Shown: positions 9,093 through 17,363 of the stretch, one piece after another | Layout: each line of letters starts with the position of its first letter | Position numbering within the stretch: position 1 is the first letter of the stretch | NCBI GenBank assembly: GCA_963422275.1 | Contig: OY729418.1 | Coordinates: 4,092,001-4,156,000, forward strand | DNA from: G963422275 sp963422275 | GTDB taxonomy: Bacteria > Pseudomonadota > Alphaproteobacteria > Rhodobacterales > Rhodobacteraceae | Direction: 5' to 3' | DNA length: 64,000 nt | The notes under the pieces: model-generated | Told to the model about the DNA's origin: nothing | Seen by the model: only the letters and a program-made list of their open reading frames with translations | The model's database searches: none | Position numbers and translations under genes: made by a program

Positions 9093-11154
9093 GGAACCTC
9101 TGATTTGGAGGTTTTTTTTGGGGTTTGCTGCGGAGACCGCCCTTCCCGGCTGCACCGATCGGTTTTCGGCGGTCCGGAAGCCGCAAATGCGCGTTTTCGG
9201 GGCGAAACCGCCGCCGGTTCAGCCCCCGCAGGGCCGATCCGGCAAATTCCGGACACACTGATCCCTTGTCACGACAGGTGCGGCCGGGCAATCATCAGGT
9301 TCGAGAAGCCCGGAAGCAGCGCAAGCCGCTGCACGTTCTTGTCCAAACCCCGATAGCGAACCATGTCGCAGCCGAACACCCGCTTGATGATCCGGAACGG
9401 ATGCTCCACCCGCACCCGGGCCTTCGCCTTCTCCGCCAGAGCCGCCGCGCTGCCCGGGCCAGCGTCCGGCGCTGGCCCGGGGGCATGGCAATCTGCCACG
9501 AAACATCGCGATGCACGTGCTCCGCGCGCTTGCCGATCCCGCGGCATCCGGAGTCACCCCGGACTTGCTCCTCCTCGCCGTGCAGAAGCCGGTCCGAAGG
9601 CGTCAGGTCGTGAACGTTGGTGGCCGTTCCCTCCAGGTGGTGCACCAGACCCCGGGTGTCGGTGCCAATGTGCAGCTTCATCCCGAAATGCCACCGGTTC
9701 CCCTTCCTGGTCCGGTGCATCTCCGAGTCGCGGGCGTTGCTCTCGTTCCCGGTCGACGATGGCGCCGAGATGATGGTGGCGTCAACGATGCTGCCCTTCT
9801 TCAGCACCCCCCCCCCCCCCCGCTCGGCCAGGTGATCCCTGATAAACCGAACAGCTGGTGCGCCAGTCCGTGGCTCTCCAGCCGATGGCGGAAGTCGGGA
9901 TCGTCGTCTCGTCCGGAACCTTCTCAAGCACCGCCCCGGCAAAGCACCGGACGCTCTCCGCCTCGCAAGCCGGTCCTCCATCATCGGGTCGCTCAGGTTG
10001 CAGAACGGCTGAACGCAGTGCACGCGCAGCATCACCGACAGCGGATGCGGCTGTCGCCCCTTGCCGCCGCCCTTCGGATGCGCCGGCGCAATGCGGGCCT
10101 CCAGTTGCGCCTAGGTCGTGTACTCATTAGTTTTGATCCAGAGGCGGATGCAGGCGAGGAAGTTTCTTGCAAGCTTGTGATGGCGGGTCGCGATGCCTCG
10201 GAAGTGCTTGAGCTTGTTGAAGAAGCGTTCGACGAGATTGCGTTGGCGGTAGAGGTCATGGGATGCGGAGCGCTGCTCCCGGCGATCCCGTTGGGTCGGG
10301 ATGTGGGGGCAAGAACCATGGTCGGCAATGAGCTTGAGGATGGCGCGGGCGTCGCAGCCGCGGTCGGCGACGGTGTCCCGGGCCGGCTCAAGGCCGTCAA
10401 GGAGGGCCGGCACGGCAGCCTTGTCGGAGGCTTGGCCCGGGGTGATCACGAAGCGGCGCGGCCGGCCAAGGCCGTCGGCGACGACGTGGATTTTGGTGCT
10501 CAGCCCGCCTCGCGAGCGCCCGATGGCGTGATCCGGACCCCCTTTTTTCCGCCCGCGGCGTGCTGGTGGGCGCGCACCACCGAGGAGTCCAGGAGATGAA
10601 GAGATCCCGGCGAGCCCGTCGCCAGCGCCCCAAACAGGCGCTCCCGCACTCCTTGCCTGGCCCAGCGGTTGTAGCGATTGTAGACTGTCGCATGCGGCCC
10701 GCAGCGTTCCGGAAGGTCGCGCCACGGCGTGCCGGTGCGCAGGATGTGAAAACTCCCGCTGATCACCCGCCGGTCGTCCACCCGTGGAACGCCCCGCGGC
10801 TTGTCAGGCGGCAACGGCGAGATGATCGCCCATTCCGCATCCGTCAGATCGTGCCGGCCCTGCATCCTCAATCTCCCGCTGTTTGGAAGATTGAATCACA
10901 TCAGCGCCGAAAAGAGAATCCCTTTTCCCTTTATGAGTACACGACCTAGGGGATCAGGCCGTCCATCCGCTCCGGAAAGATCTCGCGGCGCGTCTTGCGC
11001 TTCTTGCGATCGCATTCGAGGCTGGCAAAGGTCAGTTGCCGAAGGCGCTGCATGTCATGATCCCCCCCCCCCAAAAAAAGGCGTGGCGCAAAATAGCGGG
11101 CGCGCACCGGATGCGCAATGCAACGCCCAAAACCGGGCTGTATTCAGAGGTTCC
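9093..11154 (-). mobile_element. IS5-group element carrying an IS427-group insertion; recombinant flanks
   Basis: Ends GGAACCTCTGA (9093) and TCAGAGGTTCC (to 11154) match the full-length element at 24672-25897. The minus-strand transposase is broken into several frames. It contains a run of 15 C at 9807-9821, where the intact copy has a short G-rich stretch, and 11 C then 7 A near 11062-11079 before the transposase start. The element is interrupted at 10114-10946. The flanks do not match: TTAG on the left inside an IS1595 remnant, CTAG on the right inside an ISSod11-like MITE. Confidence 0.88.
10114..10946 (-). mobile_element. IS427-group (IS5 family) insertion sequence, copy B, two-frame transposase
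   Basis: 833 bp with ends GGTCGTGTACTCAT / ATGAGTACACGACC and TA on both sides (10112-10113, 10947-10948), inserted into the IS5-group element. On the minus strand orfA (10500-10871) encodes the N-terminal domain HDLTDAEWAIISPLPPDKPRG, and orfB (10111-10725) encodes the DDE part with GRSRGGLSTKIH, VADRGCDARAILKLIA and YRQRNLVERFFNKLKHFRG. The frames join by a -1 shift at A6G5 (10548-10538), a classic A-AAA-AAG slippery heptamer. Only a four-residue gap near the C-terminus separates it from the consensus of the other copies, so it could still be functional. Confidence 0.87.
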
Positions 11155-11158
11155 CTAG

Positions 11159-11299
11159 TTCCCGATTTGCATTGGACATTGGGGATAGGCAGATGGATTG
11201 GGCGTGGTTTCGGGACCGGTTATTCAAATGCCGATGAGCTGACGGCGTGAAGCGGGCGCAGCCAGCGCTAAGACAAGCCTAAAATTCGCGAATTAAGCC
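11159..11299 (+). mobile_element. ISSod11-like MITE, copy 2, left-truncated
   Basis: The sequence CGATTTGCATTGGACATTGGGG followed by a segment ending GATGAGCTGACGGCG, then a jump to the 3' end AAAATTCGCGAATTAAGCC, reproduces the deletion structure of the 201-bp MITE at 2025-2225. The first 45 or so bases are missing, removed where the IS5-group element abuts. It is the last mobile piece before purC. Confidence 0.65.
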
Positions 11300-11525
11300 A
11301 AAAGTTAAGCGTTCATTCCAAAACACAGCTAGCCGACCATCAACGTACTGCAACTAGTACGCGCCTCATCGACGAGCAAGAATTGTTGCCGATGGGTCGC
11401 TCAAAGGAAGCTTAAAACCCGTGTCCCGAGACGCAAACTCGCCTTGAAGAGTCCGGTCGCTTGAACTATTTGGATTGATGTATGATCTCACTCAAATGAG
11501 AAAATTTATTCGGGCGGAACCTAAA

Positions 11526-12287
11526 ATGAGCCGGCGCAAGCTAATCTACGAAGGAAGGACCAAGTCTGTATACGAAGGGCGAGGACCAGAGCACCTGATT
11601 CTCAGGTTTCGTGATAACGTACCCGTTCCGGATGGTGGCAAGGGCGAAATTTGCGAAGGAAAGGGTGTGCTTAACAACCGCATGTCCGAGCATCTAATGT
11701 CCGCGCTTGAGTCGATGGGAGTTCCAACCCATCTCCATCGCCGATTAAACATGCGGGAGCAACTGGTAAAGTCGGCAGAAATTATTCCGCTTCAACTCAA
11801 AGTCCGGAATTTCGCGGCTGGAAGCATCACATCTCGTTTGGGAATAAATGAAGGAACCCAATTCTCCTATCCTATCGTTGAGTTCCACCTCAAGAATGCC
11901 GAACTCAATTACCCACTCGTAACACGGGAGCATGCAACAGTGCTCGGCTGGGCATCTCAATGCGACATCGAGGACATGACAGGCTTGGCGCTCCGTGCCA
12001 ATGATTTTCTCACTGGCCTGATGACGGGTGTCGGACTCAAGCTTGTAGACTTTACATTGGAATTCGGACGGCTTTGGGATAGTGATTTTTACCGCATCGT
12101 TGTGGCCGATGAGTTGAGCCCAGACGTTTTTCGTCTGCGTGATATCAAGACCGATCGAAAACTTGATTGGGATCTTCGTGGTGCGGACATTAGCCGTCTG
12201 ATTGATATATACTCTGAAGTCGCAACAAGGCTTGGCGTTTATCCAGAATCCAGCGTAGGTCACAGCTTGCCTAGGCTAATTCATTGA
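11526..12287 (+). CDS. purC: Phosphoribosylaminoimidazole-succinocarboxamide synthase
   Basis: Joins CAIR with aspartate using ATP to make SAICAR, the substrate that PurB then splits. 253 residues from the ATG at 11526 (MSRRKLIYEGRTKSVYEG); an upstream in-frame ATG at 11475 adds 17 residues not seen in the family. Visible are LILRFRDNVPVPDGGKGEICEGKG, GVPTHLHRRLNMREQL, KVRNFAAGSITSRLGINEG and the signature LKLVDFTLEFGRLWD. The end RLGVYPESS is family-like. Its usual neighbour DUF1476 is on the other side of the IS cluster, and purS and purQ do not follow. The 226 bases before the start hold no recognisable gene. Confidence 0.95.
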   Translation: MSRRKLIYEGRTKSVYEGRGPEHLILRFRDNVPVPDGGKGEICEGKGVLNNRMSEHLMSALESMGVPTHLHRRLNMREQLVKSAEIIPLQLKVRNFAAGSITSRLGINEGTQFSYPIVEFHLKNAELNYPLVTREHATVLGWASQCDIEDMTGLALRANDFLTGLMTGVGLKLVDFTLEFGRLWDSDFYRIVVADELSPDVFRLRDIKTDRKLDWDLRGADISRLIDIYSEVATRLGVYPESSVGHSLPRLIH

Positions 12288-12320
12288 TGCGCAATTCTTA
12301 AGTCGCAATGCAGGTGCCTT

Positions 12321-13031
12321 TCATCTTGATTCCGAATCACTCTCAGACTGTGGGTCAACGATGGCGGTCAAGCCCCTTGTCGGAAGATTCTTCAGTGCAA
12401 CCTCGAGATCTCCATATCCAGTAAAGCGCCGCTCGTAGGACAACTCAAGCCTCTTCGCGCATTGGCGAGCAATTTCATCGAGTTGTTGATCGAAGGTCTG
12501 TGCAAGATAAATCAGACTCGTGTAGTTCCCGAAATACAAATCGCGCAGTGCAGGACTTCTGTCCAGCCCAAGCGGCTTCCAGACGAAGGCATCAAATTGC
12601 CGGACAAGGAAATCGGTTAAATAGAACGAGGTGATTTCATCGTCGGCTTGATCGGCAAAGGAGTCATTACCTGTATAGAATGAATAACAGTGTGGCCCCT
12701 CGATCATCTCAACACCTAGTTCGTCGCACTTGCTTTTAAGAAGCCCGCCGGTACCACAGTCTGCGTAGACAACGAAGATCTTGCGGTAATGTTGGTTGTA
12801 TTTTTTGACCGCCTTCTCCACTTCTTGGGGAATTCGCCGGGGATAGAGGTGGAGTTTGGCCGGAAGGCACATCAAATCGAGATGAGTCCACCTATTTACG
12901 CGAAGCAAATCCAAGATTTCCTTGGCAAGTGCGCCACAAGCAAGCAGCAAAATTGCCCCCGGCGGGTTGCCTTCCAAAGAACTAACGCCTACAATCTCAT
13001 TTATGTCGGCAGTTTGTGGCGGGCTGGTCAT
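12321..13031 (-). CDS. DUF1638 protein of corrinoid methyltransferase loci
   Basis: 236 residues of unknown reaction. DUF1638 proteins are repeatedly found beside corrinoid proteins and methyltransferases; their exact role is not established to my knowledge. Visible are AILLLACGALAKEILDLL near the N-terminus, HLYPRRIPQEVEKAV, VVYADCGTGGLL, EMIEGPHCYSFYTG and DQQLDEIARQCAKRL. Conserved cysteines (CG, DCGTGG, HCYSF) could bind metal or cofactor; that is inference. Same strand as the corrinoid protein and bmt, 142 bp downstream of the former, so a three-gene set bmt-corrinoid-DUF1638 is likely. Confidence 0.85.
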   Translation of the reverse strand: MTSPPQTADINEIVGVSSLEGNPPGAILLLACGALAKEILDLLRVNRWTHLDLMCLPAKLHLYPRRIPQEVEKAVKKYNQHYRKIFVVYADCGTGGLLKSKCDELGVEMIEGPHCYSFYTGNDSFADQADDEITSFYLTDFLVRQFDAFVWKPLGLDRSPALRDLYFGNYTSLIYLAQTFDQQLDEIARQCAKRLELSYERRFTGYGDLEVALKNLPTRGLTAIVDPQSESDSESR

Positions 13032-13173
13032 TGCCTCAGGTCACTTTTAACATAGGTGGTTCAAGGACAAACGCGTTTTTGACCTCCAAGCAAAACTGTA
13101 TACTAAACGCCTATTTGCCTCGGTTGCCAATGTTCAATGGCACGGACATGGCACTCTTCGAACGTGCGCAATC

Positions 13174-13884
13174 TCATCTGGTTGCAAGCACATTGTGCTT
13201 CCTGGCCATAAACTCCTTCGCAGTTTCAACCGCAACGGCAGCATCACGGCAATAGGCATCGGCACCGATAGCCTTTCCAAACTCCTCGTTCAAAGGCGCT
13301 CCGCCGACAAGAACGACAAAGTCATCGCGCCATCCCATTTCGACAAGCTTGTCAATCACAACTTTCATGTAAGGCATAGTCGTGGTCAGAAGTGCAGACA
13401 TTCCGAGTATATCCGGCTGTTCAGTTTCCAACGCCTCGATATAGTTTTCCACTGGGTTATTGATTCCCAAGTCCACTACTTCGAATCCTGCACCTTCCAT
13501 CATCATGGAAACTAAATTCTTGCCAATGTCATGAATGTCGCCCTTCACGGTACCGATGACCATCTTGCCCATTCTCGGTGCGCCGGTTTCCGCTAGCAGA
13601 GGTTTCAGAATCGTCATTCCGGTCTTCATGGCATTGGCTGCGAGCAAAACTTCTGGAACGAACAAGATGCCGTCGCGAAAATCAATGCCAACAATGCGCA
13701 TCCCTTCCACTAGGGCTTTCGTAAGGATTTTATAGGGGAGCCACCCCCGATCCAGAAGAATGGTGACTCCTTCCTCTATTTCCTCCTTCAAACCATCGTA
13801 AAGGTCATCATGCATCTGCAAGACAAGCTCATCGTCCGGCAACTCAGCAAGTATGATTTCCTCACCATCGTATTCTTCAGTCAT
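13174..13884 (-). CDS. Corrinoid (B12-binding) methyltransferase protein, MtbC/MetH-like
   Basis: Carries a methyl group on a bound corrinoid between a methyl-donor enzyme and an acceptor enzyme. 236 residues from the ATG at 13884; a longer frame reaches 13974 but only adds atypical sequence. The N-terminal four-helix cap runs to about residue 95 (VPEVLLAANAMKTGM). The B12 domain follows with the base-off ligand motif D116-x-H118-x2-G121 in GTVKGDIHDIGKNLV, then GAGFEVVDLG, MSALLTTTMPYMKVV and VLVGGAPLNEEFGKAIGADAY. It lies just downstream of bmt on the same strand. No reductive activase (RamA-like) gene is in the window. Confidence 0.93.
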   Translation of the reverse strand: MTEEYDGEEIILAELPDDELVLQMHDDLYDGLKEEIEEGVTILLDRGWLPYKILTKALVEGMRIVGIDFRDGILFVPEVLLAANAMKTGMTILKPLLAETGAPRMGKMVIGTVKGDIHDIGKNLVSMMMEGAGFEVVDLGINNPVENYIEALETEQPDILGMSALLTTTMPYMKVVIDKLVEMGWRDDFVVLVGGAPLNEEFGKAIGADAYCRDAAVAVETAKEFMARKHNVLATR

Positions 13885-13977
13885 CCCGCGCCTCGCTATG
13901 AGTCGCCTGACGGCGAATAAGCCGCCGCAATAGGTGTCAACAAGAAAATTTGCAAGACATTCTTCACACTTCAAACA

Positions 13978-15054
13978 CTATATTCTGTGCTCCAAGCCAG
14001 CCGCCCCGCGCACTCGGTTTCGGGAACGGCGAACCCGTGCCGGCCGAATACTGTCGCACTCTTCGCTCGAAAACGCACCGAGCTTCGCAACAATCTCCTT
14101 CAGACCAGGCCGCTGGCCAATAGGAGAATTTTCCAGCCGGATACGCATTTGCTCTACATGTCCTGCCGCGGTGCCGCAACAGCCGCCGATGAAGGCCGCT
14201 CCTGCGTTCCGGGCCAACTCAGCGTAGTCGGCCATCAATTCCGGTGAACCATCGTAGTGAATTTGGCCGTGACTGAATTTCGGAATTCCTGCGTTGCCCT
14301 TGGCGATAATTGGGAACTGACAGCCAGCGTCGGCAAATCTGAGAAGGCTTCGAACAAGGTCAGCGGCACCTGCACCGCAATTTGCCCCGACGGCCAACGG
14401 CTTGCACGTCATCGCTTCGGATACTTCGGAAAGCCCACTAGGACACACTCCCATCATGGTGCGTCCTGCCGTGTCGAAACTCATTGTCCCACACCATAGC
14501 AGTCCCGTCGAAGCACAGGCTTTTGCCGCTGCACTGAATTCCGCCAAATCAGAAATCGTTTCCACCCAAAGCAGGTCGGCTCCACCATCCTTGAGTCCGT
14601 GTGCTTGTTCGCTAAAGATTGCCTCGGCGGCTTCTGGGGTTAGGGACCCCATTGGCTCCATCAGTTCCCCGGTGGGACCGATCGAGCCGGCTACCAAGGT
14701 TTTCCCTCCGTGACGGTCGGACACTTCCCGTCCAAGTTCGGCGGCAATTCTGGACAGGAGCCTAGCGTCCGAAGACGCATCGTGAAGCCTTAACCTAGCC
14801 CAGTTACTACCAAAACTGTTCGTTAGAAATACATCTGCACCGGCCTTGACCGAACTCTCGTATAAGCTAGCCACATGGTCAGGCTCCTTAACGTTCCAAA
14901 GCTCTGGCGCTTCTCCCGCCGGAAGACCCATCTCAAAAAAGTTTGTACCCGTCGCGCCATCGAGCAGCATCCATCCCCGCTCGCGGAGCGTATCGTGAAT
15001 TTTATGAGCAACTCCAGTCAATGAATGATCCACTTCTCGGATGTTAACTTCCAA
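13978..15054 (-). CDS. bmt: Betaine/homocysteine S-methyltransferase family
   Basis: Zinc thiol methyltransferase of the homocysteine S-methyltransferase family, 358 residues. The N-terminus has LLDGATGTNFFEMGLPAGEAPELWN and DVFLTNSFGSN. The zinc ligands are Cys226 in GANCGAG and Cys292-Cys293 in IGGCCGT. The GEAPELWN motif and the corrinoid and DUF1638 neighbours favour the betaine-type branch described in Rhizobiales and Rhodobacterales, in which a methyl from glycine betaine reaches homocysteine to give methionine. It may alternatively methylate the corrinoid protein. The C-terminal 25 residues are basic (RPARVRRSRNRVRG) and unusual. sufE ends 27 bp upstream. Confidence 0.87.
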   Translation of the reverse strand: MEVNIREVDHSLTGVAHKIHDTLRERGWMLLDGATGTNFFEMGLPAGEAPELWNVKEPDHVASLYESSVKAGADVFLTNSFGSNWARLRLHDASSDARLLSRIAAELGREVSDRHGGKTLVAGSIGPTGELMEPMGSLTPEAAEAIFSEQAHGLKDGGADLLWVETISDLAEFSAAAKACASTGLLWCGTMSFDTAGRTMMGVCPSGLSEVSEAMTCKPLAVGANCGAGAADLVRSLLRFADAGCQFPIIAKGNAGIPKFSHGQIHYDGSPELMADYAELARNAGAAFIGGCCGTAAGHVEQMRIRLENSPIGQRPGLKEIVAKLGAFSSEECDSIRPARVRRSRNRVRGAAGLEHRI

Positions 15055-15081
15055 TTCATTGCAACCTGACGAACTCGCTCA

Positions 15082-15510
15082 TCAAGCCGATGCCATCGCC
15101 TGTGCCAACATGCCAATTCTCGAGACCATCGCCGCAAGCCCGTTCGACCGCTGTGAGGAGAGGTGGTTTTGCAATCCGAGCCGACCGAGTTCCTCCTGCG
15201 CCTTGACTGAAAGGACCTCGCGCACGCTGAGACCGTTGTACAACGATTGAAGAATGCTTATCAGGCCACGGACGATAATAGCGTCGCTATCACCTTGAAA
15301 CCGAAACACCGACTCCAGCCCCGGTTGTAAAATTTCTGGCACTATCCAAACCTGACTGGCGCAACCGTCGACCTTGGTTGTGGGTCTTCGCAGGTCCTCC
15401 TGAAGTTCGGGAAGAGTCTTCCCGAGATCGATGACATAGCGGTAACGATCTTCCCAAGTTTCAAGAAATTCAAAGTCGTCCACAATTGCTTCAAACGATT
15501 CTAATGCCAT
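15082..15510 (-). CDS. sufE: Cysteine desulfuration protein SufE
   Basis: Accepts persulfide sulfur from the SufS cysteine desulfurase for Fe-S cluster assembly. 142 residues. The sulfur-accepting cysteine is Cys50 in KVDGCASQVW. Other family features are FEAIVDDFEFLETWEDRYRYVIDLGK near the start and LISILQSLYNGLSVREVL. No suf operon is adjacent, which is normal for the stand-alone alphaproteobacterial sufE. It is on the same strand as bmt and could be cotranscribed, although the functions are unrelated. About 150 bp of AT-rich sequence separates it from the divergent lipoprotein gene. Confidence 0.93.
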   Translation of the reverse strand: MALESFEAIVDDFEFLETWEDRYRYVIDLGKTLPELQEDLRRPTTKVDGCASQVWIVPEILQPGLESVFRFQGDSDAIIVRGLISILQSLYNGLSVREVLSVKAQEELGRLGLQNHLSSQRSNGLAAMVSRIGMLAQAMASA

Positions 15511-15661
15511 GTCAATTGCCCTAATTTTATGATGCCGCCGTCAGCTGAAGAACAATTTTGACTGTCCTAGGTCTATGTACATAAATTACGAGCACCAGCA
15601 GTTTACACCGGTGCGGGCACAAGGTATCAGAAACGTTCCAAAATAGTATAGGATTCAAACA

Positions 15662-16135
15662 ATGGGTCGAAATTTATTGCTCGCGGCATTGGCTCCGCTT
15701 CTTTTCGCCTGCGGTGGGTTTGACGAGAATGCCTCAACCCTTAATCCAGTAAACTGGTTTGGCGCAAAGGAAAAAGACAAAGAAACTCCTGCGCAAGAGG
15801 CCGCGGAAGTCCAACAGGATTTAGTTCTCGATATCGTGGACCTTAGAATCGATCCTCTGGCTGACGGTGCAGTAATCATCTTGGCCTCGGGGATTCCGCC
15901 AACGCACGAGTACTGGAATGGCGAACTCGTTCCACTCAACCAAGAAAAGCCTGTTGAGGGAACTTTAACATACGAATTCCGCGTATCCTCAACGACAGAA
16001 CTAGTTAATGAGAGAAAGCCAGAAACTCCGAACGCCATTGCGTTGCGAACGGTCACGTCGCAAAGGCTCGAGGAAGTTGCGCAAATTGTGGTGCTAGCGC
16101 AAAACAATTCCCGGTCTATTCCGGTTGGACAGTGA
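15662..16135 (+). CDS. Conserved Rhodobacterales-type lipoprotein of unknown function
   Basis: 157 residues. A lipoprotein signal ends LFAC with Cys17 as the probable lipidated residue. After a short acidic linker with NPVNWFGAKE comes a domain with VDLRIDPLADGAVIILASGIPPTHEYWNGELV and GTLTYEFRVSS. The NP-x-NWFG motif followed by an 'LADGAVI' stretch is familiar from unnamed Rhodobacterales lipoproteins; I cannot assign a function. Anchored in the membrane facing the periplasm. The 3' end overlaps the end of rnd on the opposite strand by 20 bp (16116-16135). Confidence 0.75.
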   Translation: MGRNLLLAALAPLLFACGGFDENASTLNPVNWFGAKEKDKETPAQEAAEVQQDLVLDIVDLRIDPLADGAVIILASGIPPTHEYWNGELVPLNQEKPVEGTLTYEFRVSSTTELVNERKPETPNAIALRTVTSQRLEEVAQIVVLAQNNSRSIPVGQ

Positions 16136-17279
16136 TCGCTTCAATCGAAGACCCGGTGAATCGGAGTGCCATCTTACCTTGGCATACTTGGAGAGCGTCC
16201 CGCCCGAACACCTCGCCTCTCCATCCTTGAAGCACTCTGCATCGAGCTTCACCAGCGGCAATCGCACCGATCTCGTCCGCGCTTGCAATCAGGCGATGTG
16301 CGACCTTGTGTTTATTGGCCCGCGCGCGCAGTAGCACCTTCAGAAGTTGCACCAAGTACACGTTTGGATTCGCCGTCCCAATTCGGGGCACTTCGGGAAG
16401 GTCTGATTCTGGACACTCAACCCCTCGTCTCACTACACATATTAGGCGATTGACAAGCCCTGTTCGCCTCACGAAGTGGAGCAGGGGTTGAATTTGTCGC
16501 AAGTCTGCCTGCACGGTGGGTTTGATCGCAGCAATCTTGAAGATTGCATCGTCGGTGAGCACTCGGTTCCGAGGCACGTCGTTGGCTCTCGCCTGCTCTT
16601 CCCGGAATTGAGCGATTTCTCGCACGATGGCCATATTCCGCGGCGAGTTCCCCCGAATGTTCAACCGGCGCCAAGCTTTTCGAGGATCGATCTTGTATGT
16701 TTCTGGGCTAGTGAGTGTTGTCAATTCGTCTGCTAGCCATCTCTCGCGACCGGATCTCGCCAGATATTCAGAAAGTGCCAAATACACGGTACGGAGGTGT
16801 GTCACGTCAGCCAAGGCATACGAAAGTTGGCGCGCGCTCAGGGGACGCTTGTCCCAGCGGGAAAACTGTGGTCCTTTGTCGATAATTGTGTTCGCGAATT
16901 TCTGCACTAGAACCCGGTACCCGACATTCTCGCCAAAGCCGTACGCCATGGCAGCAACTTGCGTGTCGAACAACGGTGCAGGAAATTCACCCCGGTCAAG
17001 AAAGAAAATTTCCAAGTCTTGACGCGCCGCATGAAACACTTTCGTGATTGATGGATCTCGGAAGATCTCGTACAGACCGTCTAGATTTGGCCCGCCAGAA
17101 ATTACGTCAACGACGATTTCGGACCACTCCCCTGTGTCAGGCAACGCCATTTGGATCAGACAGAGCCGGGGAAAGTAAGTGGTATCGCGAACGAACTCAG
17201 TATCGACCGCGATAAAAGGAAATTCTCGTGCATGCGCACAAAATGTGTTTAGTTCATCAGTCGTTGCAACAATTTTCAT
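16116..17279 (-). CDS. rnd: Ribonuclease D
   Basis: 3'-5' exoribonuclease that trims tRNA and other small RNA ends. 387 residues from the ATG at 17279 (MKIVATTDELNTFC); an upstream in-frame start at 17327 overlaps the dtd region and is unlikely. The DEDDy exonuclease motifs are visible: FIAVDTEFVRDTTYFPRLCLIQ (motif I), VFHAARQDLEIF (motif II) and SARQLSYALADVTHL (motif III). Two HRDC-like segments follow, one with RRLNIRGNSPRNMAIVREIAQFREEQA. Convergent overlap with the lipoprotein gene; divergent from dtd. Confidence 0.95.
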   Translation of the reverse strand: MKIVATTDELNTFCAHAREFPFIAVDTEFVRDTTYFPRLCLIQMALPDTGEWSEIVVDVISGGPNLDGLYEIFRDPSITKVFHAARQDLEIFFLDRGEFPAPLFDTQVAAMAYGFGENVGYRVLVQKFANTIIDKGPQFSRWDKRPLSARQLSYALADVTHLRTVYLALSEYLARSGRERWLADELTTLTSPETYKIDPRKAWRRLNIRGNSPRNMAIVREIAQFREEQARANDVPRNRVLTDDAIFKIAAIKPTVQADLRQIQPLLHFVRRTGLVNRLICVVRRGVECPESDLPEVPRIGTANPNVYLVQLLKVLLRARANKHKVAHRLIASADEIGAIAAGEARCRVLQGWRGEVFGRDALQVCQGKMALRFTGSSIEAITVQPE

Positions 17280-17363
17280 TGAGAGCGTTCCTTGGCTTGC
17301 CCGAGCGGCGTTGCCATTATCGGCCATGCTACATATAATTACATCATTAGATGGAGTTGCAAA

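Noticed and set aside
9511..10599. A 362-codon open frame on the plus strand across IS copies
   Set aside because: It is antisense to IS5 and IS427 transposases and crosses the joint between the two elements. The same kind of frame appears opposite every GC-rich transposase here.
15540..15660. Riboswitch upstream of the sufE-bmt set or the lipoprotein gene
   Set aside because: I looked for SAM- or cobalamin-riboswitch core motifs and saw none.
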